Shown: positions 44,599-54,364 of the stretch, one piece after another | How the letters are laid out: each line of letters starts with the position of its first letter | Numbering within the stretch: position 1 is the first letter of the stretch | Origin: Deferribacterales bacterium Deferri_01 | GTDB taxonomy: Bacteria > Chrysiogenota > Deferribacteres > Deferribacterales > Geovibrionaceae | Length of the DNA stretch: 64,000 nt | Direction: 5' to 3' | Assembly (NCBI GenBank): GCA_001603805.1 | Contig: LUZY01000003.1 | Span: 124,001-188,000, forward strand | Translations under genes and position numbers: made by a program | Notes under the pieces: generated by a model | Told to the model about the DNA's origin: nothing | The model's input: the letters and a program-made list of their open reading frames with translations, nothing else | Database searches by the model: none

Positions 44599-44667
44599 TT
44601 ATTTGTAAGCTGTTGTGTATTATAAGGCATAAACTGTCTTAATTATAGCGAGTAATGAGGGTGTTTT

Positions 44668-46023
44668 TTGAGCGGTATGAAAAAAGTAGTTCTTAAGAAA
44701 GGGATTAACCTTCCCTTGGACGGGGCTCCCGAACAGAAAATCTATGAGTCGGGAACTGTGAGCAGATATGCTGTCATAGGAGACGATCATATCGGTCTTA
44801 AGCCCACTATGAATGTTCAGGAAGGGGATTCGGTAAAGGCAGGAGATTTGCTTTTTACCGATAAAAAGAATCCGGAGGCGAAGTTTATTACGCCTTTTTC
44901 CGGCAAGGTTCTTTCTGTCAGCAGAGGTGAAAAGCGCAGGTTTCTTTCTCTTGAAATAGAGATTGACGGCACAGACGGAAAAAGCTTCAGACAGTACAGC
45001 CTTTCAGACATTCAGAAGCTTGGTGAAGAAACCGTGCGTAGTGCTGTCAACGAGGCAGGTTTGTGGACATCGTTTATCAGCCGCCCGTTCGGCAAAGTTC
45101 CTGCTGTTGATACCGTGGCTGATTATATTTATATTACAGCCGCCGACACCAGACCCCTCTGTGCTGATGTGAAGACTGCCCTCTCCGGCAGAGAGGAGTA
45201 TTTCATGGCCGGAGTGGCTGCTCTTGAAAAGCTTGCAGGTAAAAAGCTTTTTGTGTGTGTTAATTCAGAAGATGCCGTACCTGTTGTTCAGAGCGTAAAA
45301 ACGGAATACGCATGTTTCATGGGCAAACACCCTGCGGGACTTGCAGGAACTCATATCCATTTCCTCGCACCTGCTCACGCAGGCAACCGCACTTGGGAAA
45401 TAAACTGGCAGGACACAGCGGCGATAGGTGAACTGCTTCTCACAGGGAAGATTCCTACTCAGACTGTTATATCCCTTTGCGGAACAGGGGCGGTTAAGCC
45501 GAGGCTTATCAGAACGGTCAGAGGTGCATGGCTTGGCGACCTCCTCAAAGACGAAATCTCCGCAGAAGATGTCCGTGTAATATGCGGAAGCGCTCTCTAC
45601 GGACGTAAGGCTGTTGCTCCCACTGACTATCTCCACCGATATATAAATCAGGTTACACTTATACCCGAAGGAAGGGAAAGAAAGCTCCTTGGATGGGCTG
45701 GTCTAGGAACGGACATGCATTCTGTGAAACGCTCTTTCCTCACCGGGTTCGGCATAGGCAAACCTGTTTTCAATACCAACCTTAACGGCGGTAAACGCCC
45801 CATAGTCCCTGTGGGAAGTTATGAGGATGTGATGCCCTTGGATATTCTGCCTACTTATCTTCTTCGTGCAATATCCGTTGGGGATTTTGAAACGGCGGAG
45901 AAGCTCGGCTGTCTTGAGCTTCTGGAGGAGGATTTATCCCTGTGTACTTATGCCTGCCCCGGCAAGCAGGACTATGCGCCTATGCTCCGGCAGGTGCTTG
46001 ATACCATAGAGAAGGAAGGCTGA
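44668..46023 (+). CDS. nqrA: Na+-translocating NADH:quinone reductase subunit A
   Basis: The 451-residue peripheral subunit of the sodium-pumping NADH:quinone oxidoreductase takes part in quinone access. Recognisable segments are KKGINLPLDGAPEQ at the N-terminus, FHRGDSVKAGDLLF-like VQEGDSVKAGDLLFTDKK, and FLAPAHAGNRTWEINWQD. The start is probably TTG at 44668 with GAGGG six bases upstream; an ATG at 44677 is too far from it. It opens a six-gene operon plus nqrM, with overlaps or very short gaps throughout. Confidence 0.93.
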   Translation: MSGMKKVVLKKGINLPLDGAPEQKIYESGTVSRYAVIGDDHIGLKPTMNVQEGDSVKAGDLLFTDKKNPEAKFITPFSGKVLSVSRGEKRRFLSLEIEIDGTDGKSFRQYSLSDIQKLGEETVRSAVNEAGLWTSFISRPFGKVPAVDTVADYIYITAADTRPLCADVKTALSGREEYFMAGVAALEKLAGKKLFVCVNSEDAVPVVQSVKTEYACFMGKHPAGLAGTHIHFLAPAHAGNRTWEINWQDTAAIGELLLTGKIPTQTVISLCGTGAVKPRLIRTVRGAWLGDLLKDEISAEDVRVICGSALYGRKAVAPTDYLHRYINQVTLIPEGRERKLLGWAGLGTDMHSVKRSFLTGFGIGKPVFNTNLNGGKRPIVPVGSYEDVMPLDILPTYLLRAISVGDFETAEKLGCLELLEEDLSLCTYACPGKQDYAPMLRQVLDTIEKEG

Positions 46024-47216
46024 TGAAAGGGCTGCGTAATTTTCTCGAAAAACATGAACATCACTTCAAAAAGGGCGGTAAGTTGGAAAAGTGGTATCCG
46101 GTCTTTGAAATGACCGACAGTTTTCTGTACACTTCACCGGAAGTGACAAAAGGGCACACACACATCAGAGACGGGCTTGATCTCAAAAGGATTATGACCA
46201 CTGTTGTTCTTGCTCTCATACCCTGTGTGCTTATGGCGTTTTACAACACAGGTCTTCAGGCAAACTATGCCGCTGAAGCGGGCACTCTTTCCGAGGGCTG
46301 GCGTCTTGCTGTCATGACAGCATCAGGCGGTGCGGACAGCTCGTCAATCGGCTCCTGTTTTCTGCACGGGGCATTGTATTTCCTGCCTGTTTATATAGTG
46401 ACACTGGCAGTGGGCGGTTTCTGGGAGCTTCTGTTCGCAGTTGTAAGAAAACATGAAATAGGTGAGGCGTTCCTTGTAACCTCTCTTCTTTTTCCGCTGA
46501 TTCTTCCCCCCACCATACCCCTGTGGCAGGCTGGTGTTGCGATCTCCATCGGTCTGGTTATGGGTAAAGAGGTTTTCGGCGGAACAGGACGAAACTTCGT
46601 AAACCCTGCTCTCATCTCAAGGGCAGTGTTGTTCTTCTCATACCCTGCCGCCATGACGGGAGATAGAGTGTGGATTCCCGCAGATGCAATGACATACGCA
46701 ACTCCTCTGGGCTCACTGGCACATGGCGGTGAATCAGGTATAACTTGGATAAATGCTTTTCTGGGGCTCATGCCCGGTTCAATGGGTGAGACATCAACGC
46801 TTGCGTGTCTTTTCGGAGCGGCAGTTCTGATAGCCACCGGCATAGGCTCATGGAGAATAATGGTTTCAAGCCTTGCGGGGCTTGTTTCTCTGGTGCTGGT
46901 GTTTAATGCCGTGGGCAGTGAAACTAATGTTATGATGAATCTTCCTCCCGAATGGCATATAGTTCTCGGCGGCTACGCCTTTGCTATGGTTTTCATGTCA
47001 ACAGATCCTGTGTCCGCCTCAATGACAAGGACAGGGATGTACATATACGGATTTCTCATAGGGGCTATGACGGCACTGATAAGAGTTGTTAACCCTGCAT
47101 TTCCGGAAGGTGCAATGCTTGCGGTTCTTTTCGGAAACGTTTTCGCACCCGTAATAGACCAGTATGTTATCAAAGCAAATATAAGAAGGAGGGGGCGCAG
47201 ATATGCCGGATGTTAA
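46023..47216 (+). CDS. nqrB: Na+-translocating NADH:quinone reductase subunit B
   Basis: This integral membrane subunit (397 residues, about ten helices) binds riboflavin and a covalent FMN. The flavinylation motif reads DAMTYAT with the acceptor Thr at position 227. ApbE, which attaches the FMN, is not encoded in the window. The ATG overlaps the nqrA stop (TGATG). nqrC begins 14 bases before its end, preceded by GGAGG. Confidence 0.95.
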   Translation: MKGLRNFLEKHEHHFKKGGKLEKWYPVFEMTDSFLYTSPEVTKGHTHIRDGLDLKRIMTTVVLALIPCVLMAFYNTGLQANYAAEAGTLSEGWRLAVMTASGGADSSSIGSCFLHGALYFLPVYIVTLAVGGFWELLFAVVRKHEIGEAFLVTSLLFPLILPPTIPLWQAGVAISIGLVMGKEVFGGTGRNFVNPALISRAVLFFSYPAAMTGDRVWIPADAMTYATPLGSLAHGGESGITWINAFLGLMPGSMGETSTLACLFGAAVLIATGIGSWRIMVSSLAGLVSLVLVFNAVGSETNVMMNLPPEWHIVLGGYAFAMVFMSTDPVSASMTRTGMYIYGFLIGAMTALIRVVNPAFPEGAMLAVLFGNVFAPVIDQYVIKANIRRRGRRYAGC

Positions 47217-47991
47217 TTCAAGAAAATTTACATTTATAGTATCTCTCGTTCTTTCTGTTGTCTGCTCGGTGCTGGTTTCCGCTGCTGCGGTTTCCCTCAA
47301 ACCGATTCAGGATAAAAACCGTGAACTTGACAGGCAGAGGAATGTTCTCGCTGCTGCGGGGCTTCTTGGTGAAAATACTGATATTGAAGAAGCCTTCAGG
47401 GATATTTCTGTTCTGGCTGTGAATGTTACGGACGGCAGCTATGAAAAGGAAACTGGCTTTGATACCGAGTTCTTTAAAGATTTCAAGGCACTCAGTACCG
47501 CCTCTTCAACATCTGTGCGTCTTACAAAGGAGCAGGATATCGCTGGTATAGCAAGCATATCCAAAGAACAGCCGGTTTATGTTGTCATGAAGGACGGCAA
47601 GCCGGATAAAATAATTCTCCATGTTTACGGCAGCGGTCTCTGGTCAACCATGTACGGTTTCCTTGCCCTTGAGGGTGACGGCGAGACTGTGGCCGGGCTG
47701 ACATTTTATGACCAGAAGGAAACTCCCGGTCTGGGCGGTGAGGTGGATAACCCCAACTGGAAGGCTCAGTGGGTAGGCAAAGAGGTTTACGGCGAAGACG
47801 GCAGGCTCAAGCTTGGTGTCGGAAACGGAAAAGTTGATCCTTCAAACCCCGATGCAAAACACCTTGTGGATTCTCTTTCAGGAGCTTCCATGACAAGCAG
47901 GGGTGTTAACGGGTTGGTGCGTTTCTGGCTTGGTGAAAACGGTTACGGAAAATTTCTTTCAAAGATAGAATCGGAGGGGTTCAATGGCTAG
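47203..47991 (+). CDS. nqrC: Na+-translocating NADH:quinone reductase subunit C
   Basis: The 262-residue subunit has one N-terminal membrane helix and a periplasmic FMN-binding domain. In typical NqrC the FMN is esterified to the last Thr of an SGAT motif; here the motif is DSLSGAS, with Ser229 at the acceptor position. Other conserved parts are [18 protein letters not shown] and [14 protein letters not shown]. The gene overlaps nqrB by 14 bases and nqrD by eight. Whether Ser229 accepts FMN is worth testing. Confidence 0.93.
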   Translation: MPDVNSRKFTFIVSLVLSVVCSVLVSAAAVSLKPIQDKNRELDRQRNVLAAAGLLGENTDIEEAFRDISVLAVNVTDGSYEKETGFDTEFFKDFKALSTASSTSVRLTKEQDIAGIASISKEQPVYVVMKDGKPDKIILHVYGSGLWSTMYGFLALEGDGETVAGLTFYDQKETPGLGGEVDNPNWKAQWVGKEVYGEDGRLKLGVGNGKVDPSNPDAKHLVDSLSGASMTSRGVNGLVRFWLGENGYGKFLSKIESEGFNG

Positions 47992-48604
47992 CAGCACGGC
48001 AAAAATATTCACGGACCCCATTTTCAGGAATAACCCAATAGCTGTTCAGGTTCTCGGCATCTGCTCTTCACTGGCGGTTACATCAAACCTGAAAACCACT
48101 ATGGTTATGGCACTCGCTGTTGTTGTTGTTCTTGGTTTGTCCAACTTTTCACTCAGCATAATCAGGAACTATATTCCCTCAAGCATCAGGATTATTGTTG
48201 AGATGACCATTATCGCATCGCTGGTTATCATAGCTGATCAGTTCATAAAGGCTTACTTCTTCGAGATAAGCAAACAGCTTTCAGTCTTCGTTGGACTTAT
48301 CATAACAAACTGTATCCTCATGGGCAGGGCAGAGGCATTTGCCATTAAAAACCCGCCATTCCAGAGCCTTCTGGACGGTTTGGGCAATGGAGCCGGCTAC
48401 GGTTTGGTTCTGATTGTCGTTGGAACAATACGTGAGCTTGTGGGGGCAGGAAAGCTGCTTGGTATTCAGGTGCTTCCCCTTGCTACTGACGGAGGATGGT
48501 ACACCCCCAATGGTTTATTTCTCCTCGCTCCGAGTGCATTTTTCCTGATAGGGCTAATCATCTGGGGCGTTCAGCTTATTATTGCTAAAGGGGTGAAGGC
48601 ATGA
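47984..48604 (+). CDS. nqrD: Na+-translocating NADH:quinone reductase subunit D
   Basis: The 206-residue membrane subunit has about six helices and is paralogous to NqrE. It shows the half-site Cys for the intramembrane iron-sulfur centre in [14 protein letters not shown], and [23 protein letters not shown]. It overlaps nqrC by eight bases and nqrE by four. Confidence 0.95.
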   Translation: MASSTAKIFTDPIFRNNPIAVQVLGICSSLAVTSNLKTTMVMALAVVVVLGLSNFSLSIIRNYIPSSIRIIVEMTIIASLVIIADQFIKAYFFEISKQLSVFVGLIITNCILMGRAEAFAIKNPPFQSLLDGLGNGAGYGLVLIVVGTIRELVGAGKLLGIQVLPLATDGGWYTPNGLFLLAPSAFFLIGLIIWGVQLIIAKGVKA

Positions 48605-49212
48605 TTGAGATATATTTAAGCCTTCTGGTTAAATCAATTTTTGTCGAGAACATGGCTCTTGCCTTCTTCCTTGGTATGTGTACCTTCCTTGCCGTTTCAA
48701 AGCAGGTCGAAACAGCGACCGGACTGGGTATAGCGGTAATAGCGGTGCAGACAATAACAGTTCCGGTAAACAATCTTATATATCAGCATGTACTTAAGGA
48801 CGGAGCCCTCGCTTGGGCTGGTCTGAGCGATGTTGATCTTACCTTTCTCGGTCTTGTGACTTATATAGGCATTATAGCAGCTATTGTTCAGGTGCTTGAA
48901 ATGGGTCTGGACAGGTTTGTACCTAAGCTATACAACGCTCTGGGGATTTTTCTGCCGCTTATCACTGTGAACTGTGCGATTCTCGGCGGAACTCTGTTCA
49001 TGGTTCAGCGAGATTACACTTTCGGCGAAAGTGTGGTTTACGGCTTTGGTTCAGGAGCAGGCTGGGCACTTGCCATAATAGCAATGGCGGGTATAAGGGA
49101 AAAGATGAAATACGCCGATGTCCCCAAAGGGCTGGACAATCTGGGTATTGTATTTGTGATAGCGGGAATCATGGCGATTTCGTTCATGCTCTTCTCCGGA
49201 ATACAGCTTTAA
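48601..49212 (+). CDS. nqrE: Na+-translocating NADH:quinone reductase subunit E
   Basis: The 203-residue membrane subunit with six helices is inverted in topology relative to NqrD. The cysteine of the membrane iron centre is in TVNCAILGG, and another conserved Cys is in [14 protein letters not shown]. The segment [24 protein letters not shown] is diagnostic. The start overlaps nqrD by four bases; nqrF follows after 13 bases. Confidence 0.95.
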   Translation: MIEIYLSLLVKSIFVENMALAFFLGMCTFLAVSKQVETATGLGIAVIAVQTITVPVNNLIYQHVLKDGALAWAGLSDVDLTFLGLVTYIGIIAAIVQVLEMGLDRFVPKLYNALGIFLPLITVNCAILGGTLFMVQRDYTFGESVVYGFGSGAGWALAIIAMAGIREKMKYADVPKGLDNLGIVFVIAGIMAISFMLFSGIQL

Positions 49213-49225
49213 GGGGAGGCGGAAC

Positions 49226-50452
49226 TTGATAGAAATAGTTTTAGGTGTTGCTCTTTTTACGGCGATAATCCTTTTTCTCGCTGGGTTCATCCTCACGGCT
49301 AAACAATGGCTTGTTCCCTCCGGAAATGTGCGTATTGTCATAAACGGCAGTGAGGACAAGGCTCTGAATGTACAGCGAGGTGGTAAACTTCTCAGCGTGC
49401 TGGCAGATGAAAAAATATTTGTTTCATCTGCATGTGGGGGCGGTGGTTCCTGCGGTCAGTGTAAGGTTGTTGTTAATTCCGGCGGCGGGAGCATCCTTCC
49501 CACGGAGAAAAGCCATATTAACAGAAAAATGGAACGTGAGGGCTACAGACTTTCATGCCAGCTTACTGTCAAAGAAGACCTTGACATTGAAGTTCCGGCG
49601 GAAGTATTCAGTGCCCGTCAATGGGAGTGCGAGCTTATATCCAACAGAAATGTTGCGACTTTTATAAAAGAGGTTGTTCTCAAGCTTCCCGAAGGAGAAG
49701 ATGTGAATTTCCGTGCCGGCGGCTATATTCAGGTTATGGTTCCGCCTTATGAGGCTGATTTCACGCAGATAGACGTTGGAGAAAAATATCACGCCACCTG
49801 GGAAAAATTCGGCATATATCAGTATAAATCAAAGGTTGATGAACCTGTGGTGCGTGCTTATTCAATGGCGAATTATCCGGAAGAGAAGGGTGTGATAAAG
49901 CTTAACGTACGTATCGCAACTCCGCCTCCTAAAACCAATGGCATACCTCCGGGAAAGGGCTCAACCTATCTTCACACAAGGAAACCGGGCGATAAAGTGA
50001 CCATCACCGGTCCGTTCGGTGAGTTTCATGCAACGGATAATAATACGGAAATGATATTCCTCGGCGGTGGTGCGGGCATGGCGCCGCTTCGTTCCATAGT
50101 GTTTGATGAGCTTAAAAGAAAAGGCACAAAGCGCAAAATATCCTATTGGTACGGAGCCAGAAGCGTTGCTGAACTGTTTTACGATGAAGATTTCAAACAG
50201 CTTGAAAAAGAGTTTGAAAACTTCAGCTGGCATGTGGTGATGAGCGAGCCTATGCCGGAAGATAACTGGACAGGCTATAAAGGATTTGTTCACTGCATAG
50301 CCTATGACGCTTATCTTAGGAACCATCCTGCGCCGGAGGACTGCGAATACTATCTCTGCGGACCTCCTGTGATGATAGATGCAGTGCTTGACCTGCTGGA
50401 TAAGCTGGGTGTTGAGCCTGAAAATATATACTTTGACGATTTTGGCGGGTAG
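49226..50452 (+). CDS. nqrF: Na+-translocating NADH:quinone reductase subunit F
   Basis: The 408-residue NADH-oxidising subunit has an N-terminal membrane helix, then a plant-type 2Fe-2S domain with cysteines in [15 protein letters not shown] and LSCQLTV. A ferredoxin-reductase module follows: FAD motif [15 protein letters not shown] motif [12 protein letters not shown] and the C-terminal DDFGG. Electrons pass from NADH through FAD and the cluster to the NqrDE iron centre. The start is TTG at 49226 with AAGGGGAGG in front. Confidence 0.95.
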   Translation: MIEIVLGVALFTAIILFLAGFILTAKQWLVPSGNVRIVINGSEDKALNVQRGGKLLSVLADEKIFVSSACGGGGSCGQCKVVVNSGGGSILPTEKSHINRKMEREGYRLSCQLTVKEDLDIEVPAEVFSARQWECELISNRNVATFIKEVVLKLPEGEDVNFRAGGYIQVMVPPYEADFTQIDVGEKYHATWEKFGIYQYKSKVDEPVVRAYSMANYPEEKGVIKLNVRIATPPPKTNGIPPGKGSTYLHTRKPGDKVTITGPFGEFHATDNNTEMIFLGGGAGMAPLRSIVFDELKRKGTKRKISYWYGARSVAELFYDEDFKQLEKEFENFSWHVVMSEPMPEDNWTGYKGFVHCIAYDAYLRNHPAPEDCEYYLCGPPVMIDAVLDLLDKLGVEPENIYFDDFGG

Positions 50453-50455
50453 TTA

Positions 50456-50647
50456 ATGAAGATATTTGTTGTCGCAGTAATAGCGGCATTAGTAGCTTTT
50501 GCGGTGTTTTTCCTCTCCGTGCTTAGTGCGAAGAGGAAAAACGCATCGTGCGGATGCGGGAAGGGGGCAGAATGCTGCGCCTCTTCCGGCGGACACACAG
50601 ATAATGACAAGTGTGAAAACAGCCAGAACAACTGCGGGAAAAGTTAG
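50456..50647 (+). CDS. nqrM: Small Cys-rich membrane protein, probable NqrM
   Basis: The 63-residue protein has one N-terminal membrane helix (residues 3-22) and a cytoplasmic tail rich in Cys (CGCGKGAECC and two later). NqrM follows nqrF in many bacteria and is needed to mature the NqrDE iron centre; its tail also has conserved cysteines. Position three bases after nqrF supports this call. A FeoB-associated Cys-rich protein has a similar outline and is the main alternative. Confidence 0.65.
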   Translation: MKIFVVAVIAALVAFAVFFLSVLSAKRKNASCGCGKGAECCASSGGHTDNDKCENSQNNCGKS

Positions 50648-50648
50648 G

Positions 50649-51023
50649 TTATTTGCTGTTCAGCTTTTCAACACATTTTTCGAGAAGCTCAAAAAGCCTT
50701 TTTTTAAGAATAGGTTTAATAAGAGAAAAATCGGCCCCTGTTGCTACTTCTGCCTGATCCTCGAAGGCGGTTATGATAATAATGGGGGTTTTTTCGTCTG
50801 TTTGTCTGATTAAGGAGATCATCTGCAGCCCGTTCATCACAGGCATATCCAGATCAGTAATGACTATATCCGGCTTCATCTCCCCGTGTATTTTAAGACC
50901 TTCTTCCCCGTTGACCGCAAGTTTAAATTCACCGACATGCTTTGCCAGAATCTTTTCGATGGATTTCTGCATGAGCAGTTCATCCTCAACGAAAAGAAGC
51001 CTGATATCCTTCAGCTCTTTCAT
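50649..51023 (-). CDS. Stand-alone CheY-like response regulator
   Basis: The 124-residue receiver domain has LLFVEDELLM, phospho-acceptor Asp in IVITDLDMPVMNG and Lys in SLIKPILKK. It has no output domain. The ATG shares a base with the stop of the kinase upstream, so the two are co-translated. Its end is one base from the convergent nqrM stop. Confidence 0.87.
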   Translation of the reverse strand: MKELKDIRLLFVEDELLMQKSIEKILAKHVGEFKLAVNGEEGLKIHGEMKPDIVITDLDMPVMNGLQMISLIRQTDEKTPIIIITAFEDQAEVATGADFSLIKPILKKRLFELLEKCVEKLNSK

Positions 51024-53065
51024 TAGACACTCCCCTCAATAAGTTTTTCCAGTAAAATAGTGAATTCAGCGCCTTTTCCTGAATTAATTACGCTTATTTT
51101 CCCTTTCATTTTACCTTCAATAATTGTACGGCACATGTACAAACCTATACCTGAACCTGAGCCTTTTGTTGTGAAATAGGGCTCAAACAGCCTGTTCATT
51201 ACCTCATCAGGTATCCCGCCTCCATTATCGGAGAAAATAATTCTGACCTGTTTTTCTGTGGATTCTATTTTTATACTTATTATTCCTGCTTCGGAATTCT
51301 TGAGAGTTTTTGCCGCTCTTCTTTCAGCTATAGCATCCTTTGAATTGGCTATCAGGTTGAGTATTACCTGCTTAAACTCATTGGGATAACCATAAACCTC
51401 TGAACCGTAAGTGTTTGTAGCGGAGTTATCCACGTAGACAGCTATGTAGTTTACTTTAAGCTGAGGCAGCATAAGGTTGACAATATCGGAAACAGCAGAC
51501 GAAATTTCAAAAGCCTGCATGGTTCTGGCGGGCTTGAAGAAATTCCTGAAGTCATCAATTGTAGCCGCCATGAAGCTTACCTGCTTCAATATTCCGTTGA
51601 CATGTTCGTTTACGGCATCAAGCGTAAGCTCCTTATAGTCATAGTCATCCTTAAAGCATTGAGCTATCAGCGCTATGGCATTGAGAGGCTGTTTCCACTG
51701 GTGGGCAATCGCACCTATCATTTCACCCATTGCAGCCATTTTTGACTGCTGAACAAGCATTCTTTCCTGCTCTCTCTGCTTCTGCTGTAGTCTGTTTTTA
51801 TCGGTTATATCAAGGTGGGTTGATATGAGGTAGCGTTTACCATCATACATAGTTACCCATTTTGTTGTCATCAGAATATCAACCTGAGTGGAGTCAACTC
51901 TCTTAATTTTCCACTCTGAGGCTATGCGTTTAATATGACCGTCACGGTACTTCATAAATAGGCGGTGCATATCATCACGTAGAGTTTCGTGAAGAACCTC
52001 TCCGAAATCAGAGTTTATTACATTGTGTTCCTTGAGCCTGTATATTTCACAGAACCGGCTGTTCACCCGAACGTAGCGCCCTTTGTCATCAACCATTGCT
52101 ATGCCGATGCTTGCCATGTTGAAAATTACGGAAAGCATCTCTTCATTTGCGGCAAGTTTGCGGTAACTTTCAAATAATTCTCTGCTGCGTCTGTTTATCT
52201 TCTCTTCAAGGGATATGTTGGTATTTTCCAGAAGCTTTTTCTGGTTTTCAAGTTCAGTTATGTCAGTGAATGAGACAATGTAGTAGTATTTTTCACCGGG
52301 AAACGGCTGTATATCCACCATAAAGAAGCGTATGGCTCCGGTTGCGGGGTCTTTTATGGCAACTTTGGTGTCACCGGAAGATGCTTTATTACGCAGGACT
52401 TTTTTGAGCCAGTGACCTCTTCGGGTTTCGGTGAGGTAGCCAGCAAGAGGGATAAATGTATCGCATATACAGGAGTTCTTTTCTTTGAAACTGTTAATGT
52501 TTTCGTAGCTGAAAAAATTCAAAAGATTTTTATTGCAGTTGCGTATCTCTGTTCCGTTTGTGACCACAACCATGCTGTTTACAAAATCCAGCATATTCTG
52601 AAGCTGTTCCCTGCTTGTTAAAAGCTCTTCCCGGAGATTTTTTTCAGTTGTTATATCTCTTATAACAAACAGTATTCTCGGTTCAGAGTCTTTATACTCT
52701 GAGATCAGTGAAATAGCTGTATGCCCCCAGAAAAAACCATCACGGGTCATATACAGGTTTTCAGCTTTAATCCCCTCAGGGAAATCACCTTTGATAAGGC
52801 TGCTGTGAGCTTCTTTACTGATAATTTTACGTCCGAAAGCAAGGGCGTTGATATTCTGGCGGGCAAGCTGTTCCGATTCCATCCCAAACATTTGAACAGC
52901 GGCGGGATTAAAGAAAAGCACATTGTTTTTGAGATCTGTTATTATGACAGAGTCTGAGCTTTGCTCAAAAACTGAACGAAACAGAAAACAGCATTCATCA
53001 TCCTTAGAAATGCTGTCAGCAGTCTTATACTGTTTTTTATGTTTGTCAGCTTTATCCGCACTCAT
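51023..53065 (-). CDS. Soluble PAS histidine kinase
   Basis: The 680-residue protein has no membrane helix. Three PAS-like modules are seen: FEQSSDSVIITDLKNNVLFF near residue 35, NCNKNLLNFFSYENI near 170, and SVIFNMASIGIAMVDDKGRY near 315. The kinase core has IGAIAHQWKQPLNAI, NLIANSKDAI, SDNGGGIPDEV, FEPYFTT and GSGIGLYMC. From the second PAS onward it runs parallel to the kinase at 38425, with the same MLVQQSKMAAMGEM-type linker, so a duplication is likely. A single-domain receiver is translated from the same mRNA. Confidence 0.86.
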   Translation of the reverse strand: MSADKADKHKKQYKTADSISKDDECCFLFRSVFEQSSDSVIITDLKNNVLFFNPAAVQMFGMESEQLARQNINALAFGRKIISKEAHSSLIKGDFPEGIKAENLYMTRDGFFWGHTAISLISEYKDSEPRILFVIRDITTEKNLREELLTSREQLQNMLDFVNSMVVVTNGTEIRNCNKNLLNFFSYENINSFKEKNSCICDTFIPLAGYLTETRRGHWLKKVLRNKASSGDTKVAIKDPATGAIRFFMVDIQPFPGEKYYYIVSFTDITELENQKKLLENTNISLEEKINRRSRELFESYRKLAANEEMLSVIFNMASIGIAMVDDKGRYVRVNSRFCEIYRLKEHNVINSDFGEVLHETLRDDMHRLFMKYRDGHIKRIASEWKIKRVDSTQVDILMTTKWVTMYDGKRYLISTHLDITDKNRLQQKQREQERMLVQQSKMAAMGEMIGAIAHQWKQPLNAIALIAQCFKDDYDYKELTLDAVNEHVNGILKQVSFMAATIDDFRNFFKPARTMQAFEISSAVSDIVNLMLPQLKVNYIAVYVDNSATNTYGSEVYGYPNEFKQVILNLIANSKDAIAERRAAKTLKNSEAGIISIKIESTEKQVRIIFSDNGGGIPDEVMNRLFEPYFTTKGSGSGIGLYMCRTIIEGKMKGKISVINSGKGAEFTILLEKLIEGSV

Positions 53066-53151
53066 ACATTCACAGCCTTAACAGATTAAAAAACAAATTG
53101 TTTTATAAAACTATCATAATCTATCACTAAGTAAAAGTGCAATAGCACAGA

Positions 53152-53823
53152 TTATCTGTTTTTATGATGCCGAATGAAGAAAAAAGCAGTAATTATGGTT
53201 ACTGAAAGAACAGTGAGGGTCTTAACGGCGCTTTCTGAAATACTGCCTGCGTATATCGCCTGATAATTGTAAGTGCTATGCAGAGCTGCGGAAACAAAAA
53301 TATAGCCTGCGGCGCATTGAAGAAAGCCGCAGCGTGCAAATTTTGCAGCATTTATACCTGCTGCCCATATCAGCGCAAGGCTAATATGAAGAGGGGTGGA
53401 GATGCAAAGCCGCATAAGGAGCATTTCAGTGTTAAGCCCTTTCAGGTAGTATATGTTTTCAAGCAATGCAAAGCCCAGTCCCGCTGAAGCAGCGTATATA
53501 TATCCCTGCACAGGGGTTTCATAGTTTTTGGAGTCTTTAATAATCAGAAAGGTTATGAGACATTTGAGAAACTCTTCGTTAATACCTACAAATGCAGAAT
53601 ATGCTGCTGTAGCAGATCGGGGAAGGTTTACAGCATTCATTTCGATACCAATGGTATCAAGAAAAAGCGTGTTCAGCCATGCAGCAGGGTGATAGGCGGC
53701 TGAACCGGCAGCAAAGGCTACAAGAAGGGACATAAACACCGTCCGCTTCTCAAACCTGCCGAAGGCATTTATAATGCAGATCCACAACAGTGAACCGGCA
53801 GCCAGAATTAATACCAACTCCAA
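53152..53823 (-). CDS. PrsW-like intramembrane metalloprotease
   Basis: The 223-residue membrane protein has about seven helices and carries the PrsW signatures: a Glu pair in GINEEFLKCLITF, GFALLENIYYL, and His residues in CISTPLHISLALIW and SAALHSTYNY. PrsW cleaves anti-sigma factors in Bacillus. No anti-sigma gene adjoins it; the small membrane protein at 13781 is a speculative distant substrate. No operon partner is evident. Confidence 0.75.
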   Translation of the reverse strand: MELVLILAAGSLLWICIINAFGRFEKRTVFMSLLVAFAAGSAAYHPAAWLNTLFLDTIGIEMNAVNLPRSATAAYSAFVGINEEFLKCLITFLIIKDSKNYETPVQGYIYAASAGLGFALLENIYYLKGLNTEMLLMRLCISTPLHISLALIWAAGINAAKFARCGFLQCAAGYIFVSAALHSTYNYQAIYAGSISESAVKTLTVLSVTIITAFFFIRHHKNR

Positions 53824-54269
53824 TCAGCACCCGCCAAAGTATAATCAATAAAACTACCTCAGTCTTTTTTCATACGCAATATTAAAGTTGCTTAACTCCT
53901 TAATAAGCTTTTCTTTATGAATAATGAAATGAACGGTAACTCATAATGAAAAGAGAAGTAAGTAAAAAACTGTCAGAAAGAGGAATAGAGTCATGTTGAT
54001 TTTAATAAATACTTGAAGGAGAGTCTTTTTAGAAAGAGGTTATTTGTTTTGCGCACTAAAGAATTATATTAACAAATAAACCGATGATTAACAACGTATT
54101 AGAACAATAAAACACGTTTTGTTCTGCGATCTGTTAAATAGAGACAAAAAATGGAGTTGTTTTATTTGTTTTAGGGTTTATTATTGCCTTATATACATAA
54201 CAAAAAAGTTGAATGCAGTTTTCCTGCACTGTTTCAAAGGGAAACACATTCTTTTTAATGGAGGCAGAA
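53824..54269. other. AT-rich gap with no recognised gene
   Basis: The 446 bases are strongly AT-rich. I find only short unconvincing frames. A small hairpin (TGCAG-TTTTC-CTGCA, near 54212-54226) lies upstream of the 28-residue gene and could be in its leader. No tRNA or known sRNA was recognised. Confidence 0.4.
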
Positions 54270-54356
54270 ATGGCTATATTTTTAGGCATCCTTTGTGTTT
54301 TGGCTATCGCAGGCTTTTGGACTGCGGTTTACTTTAAATCCCAACATGTTGACTAG
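54270..54356 (+). CDS. 28-residue single-pass membrane peptide
   Basis: This short frame encodes a peptide that is one hydrophobic helix (MAIFLGILCVLAIAGFWTAV) followed by YFKSQHVD. The ribosome site GGAGG at 54260-54264 has an ideal five-base spacing. Its form resembles the tiny subunits of respiratory or transport complexes (CydX, KdpF, CcoQ type), but I recognise no specific family. The short repeat GACTAG flanks its stop. It sits alone in an otherwise non-coding gap. Confidence 0.5.
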   Translation: MAIFLGILCVLAIAGFWTAVYFKSQHVD

Positions 54357-54364
54357 TGTGCAGA

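Noticed and set aside
44668-50647. Rnf complex
   Set aside because: The first gene is NqrA, not RnfC, and the last is NqrF with ferredoxin and FAD/NADH domains; no RnfB ferredoxin subunit is present.
54119-54337. 72-residue plus-strand frame in the AT-rich gap
   Set aside because: No ribosome site and odd composition; it overlaps in another frame the better-supported 28-residue gene.
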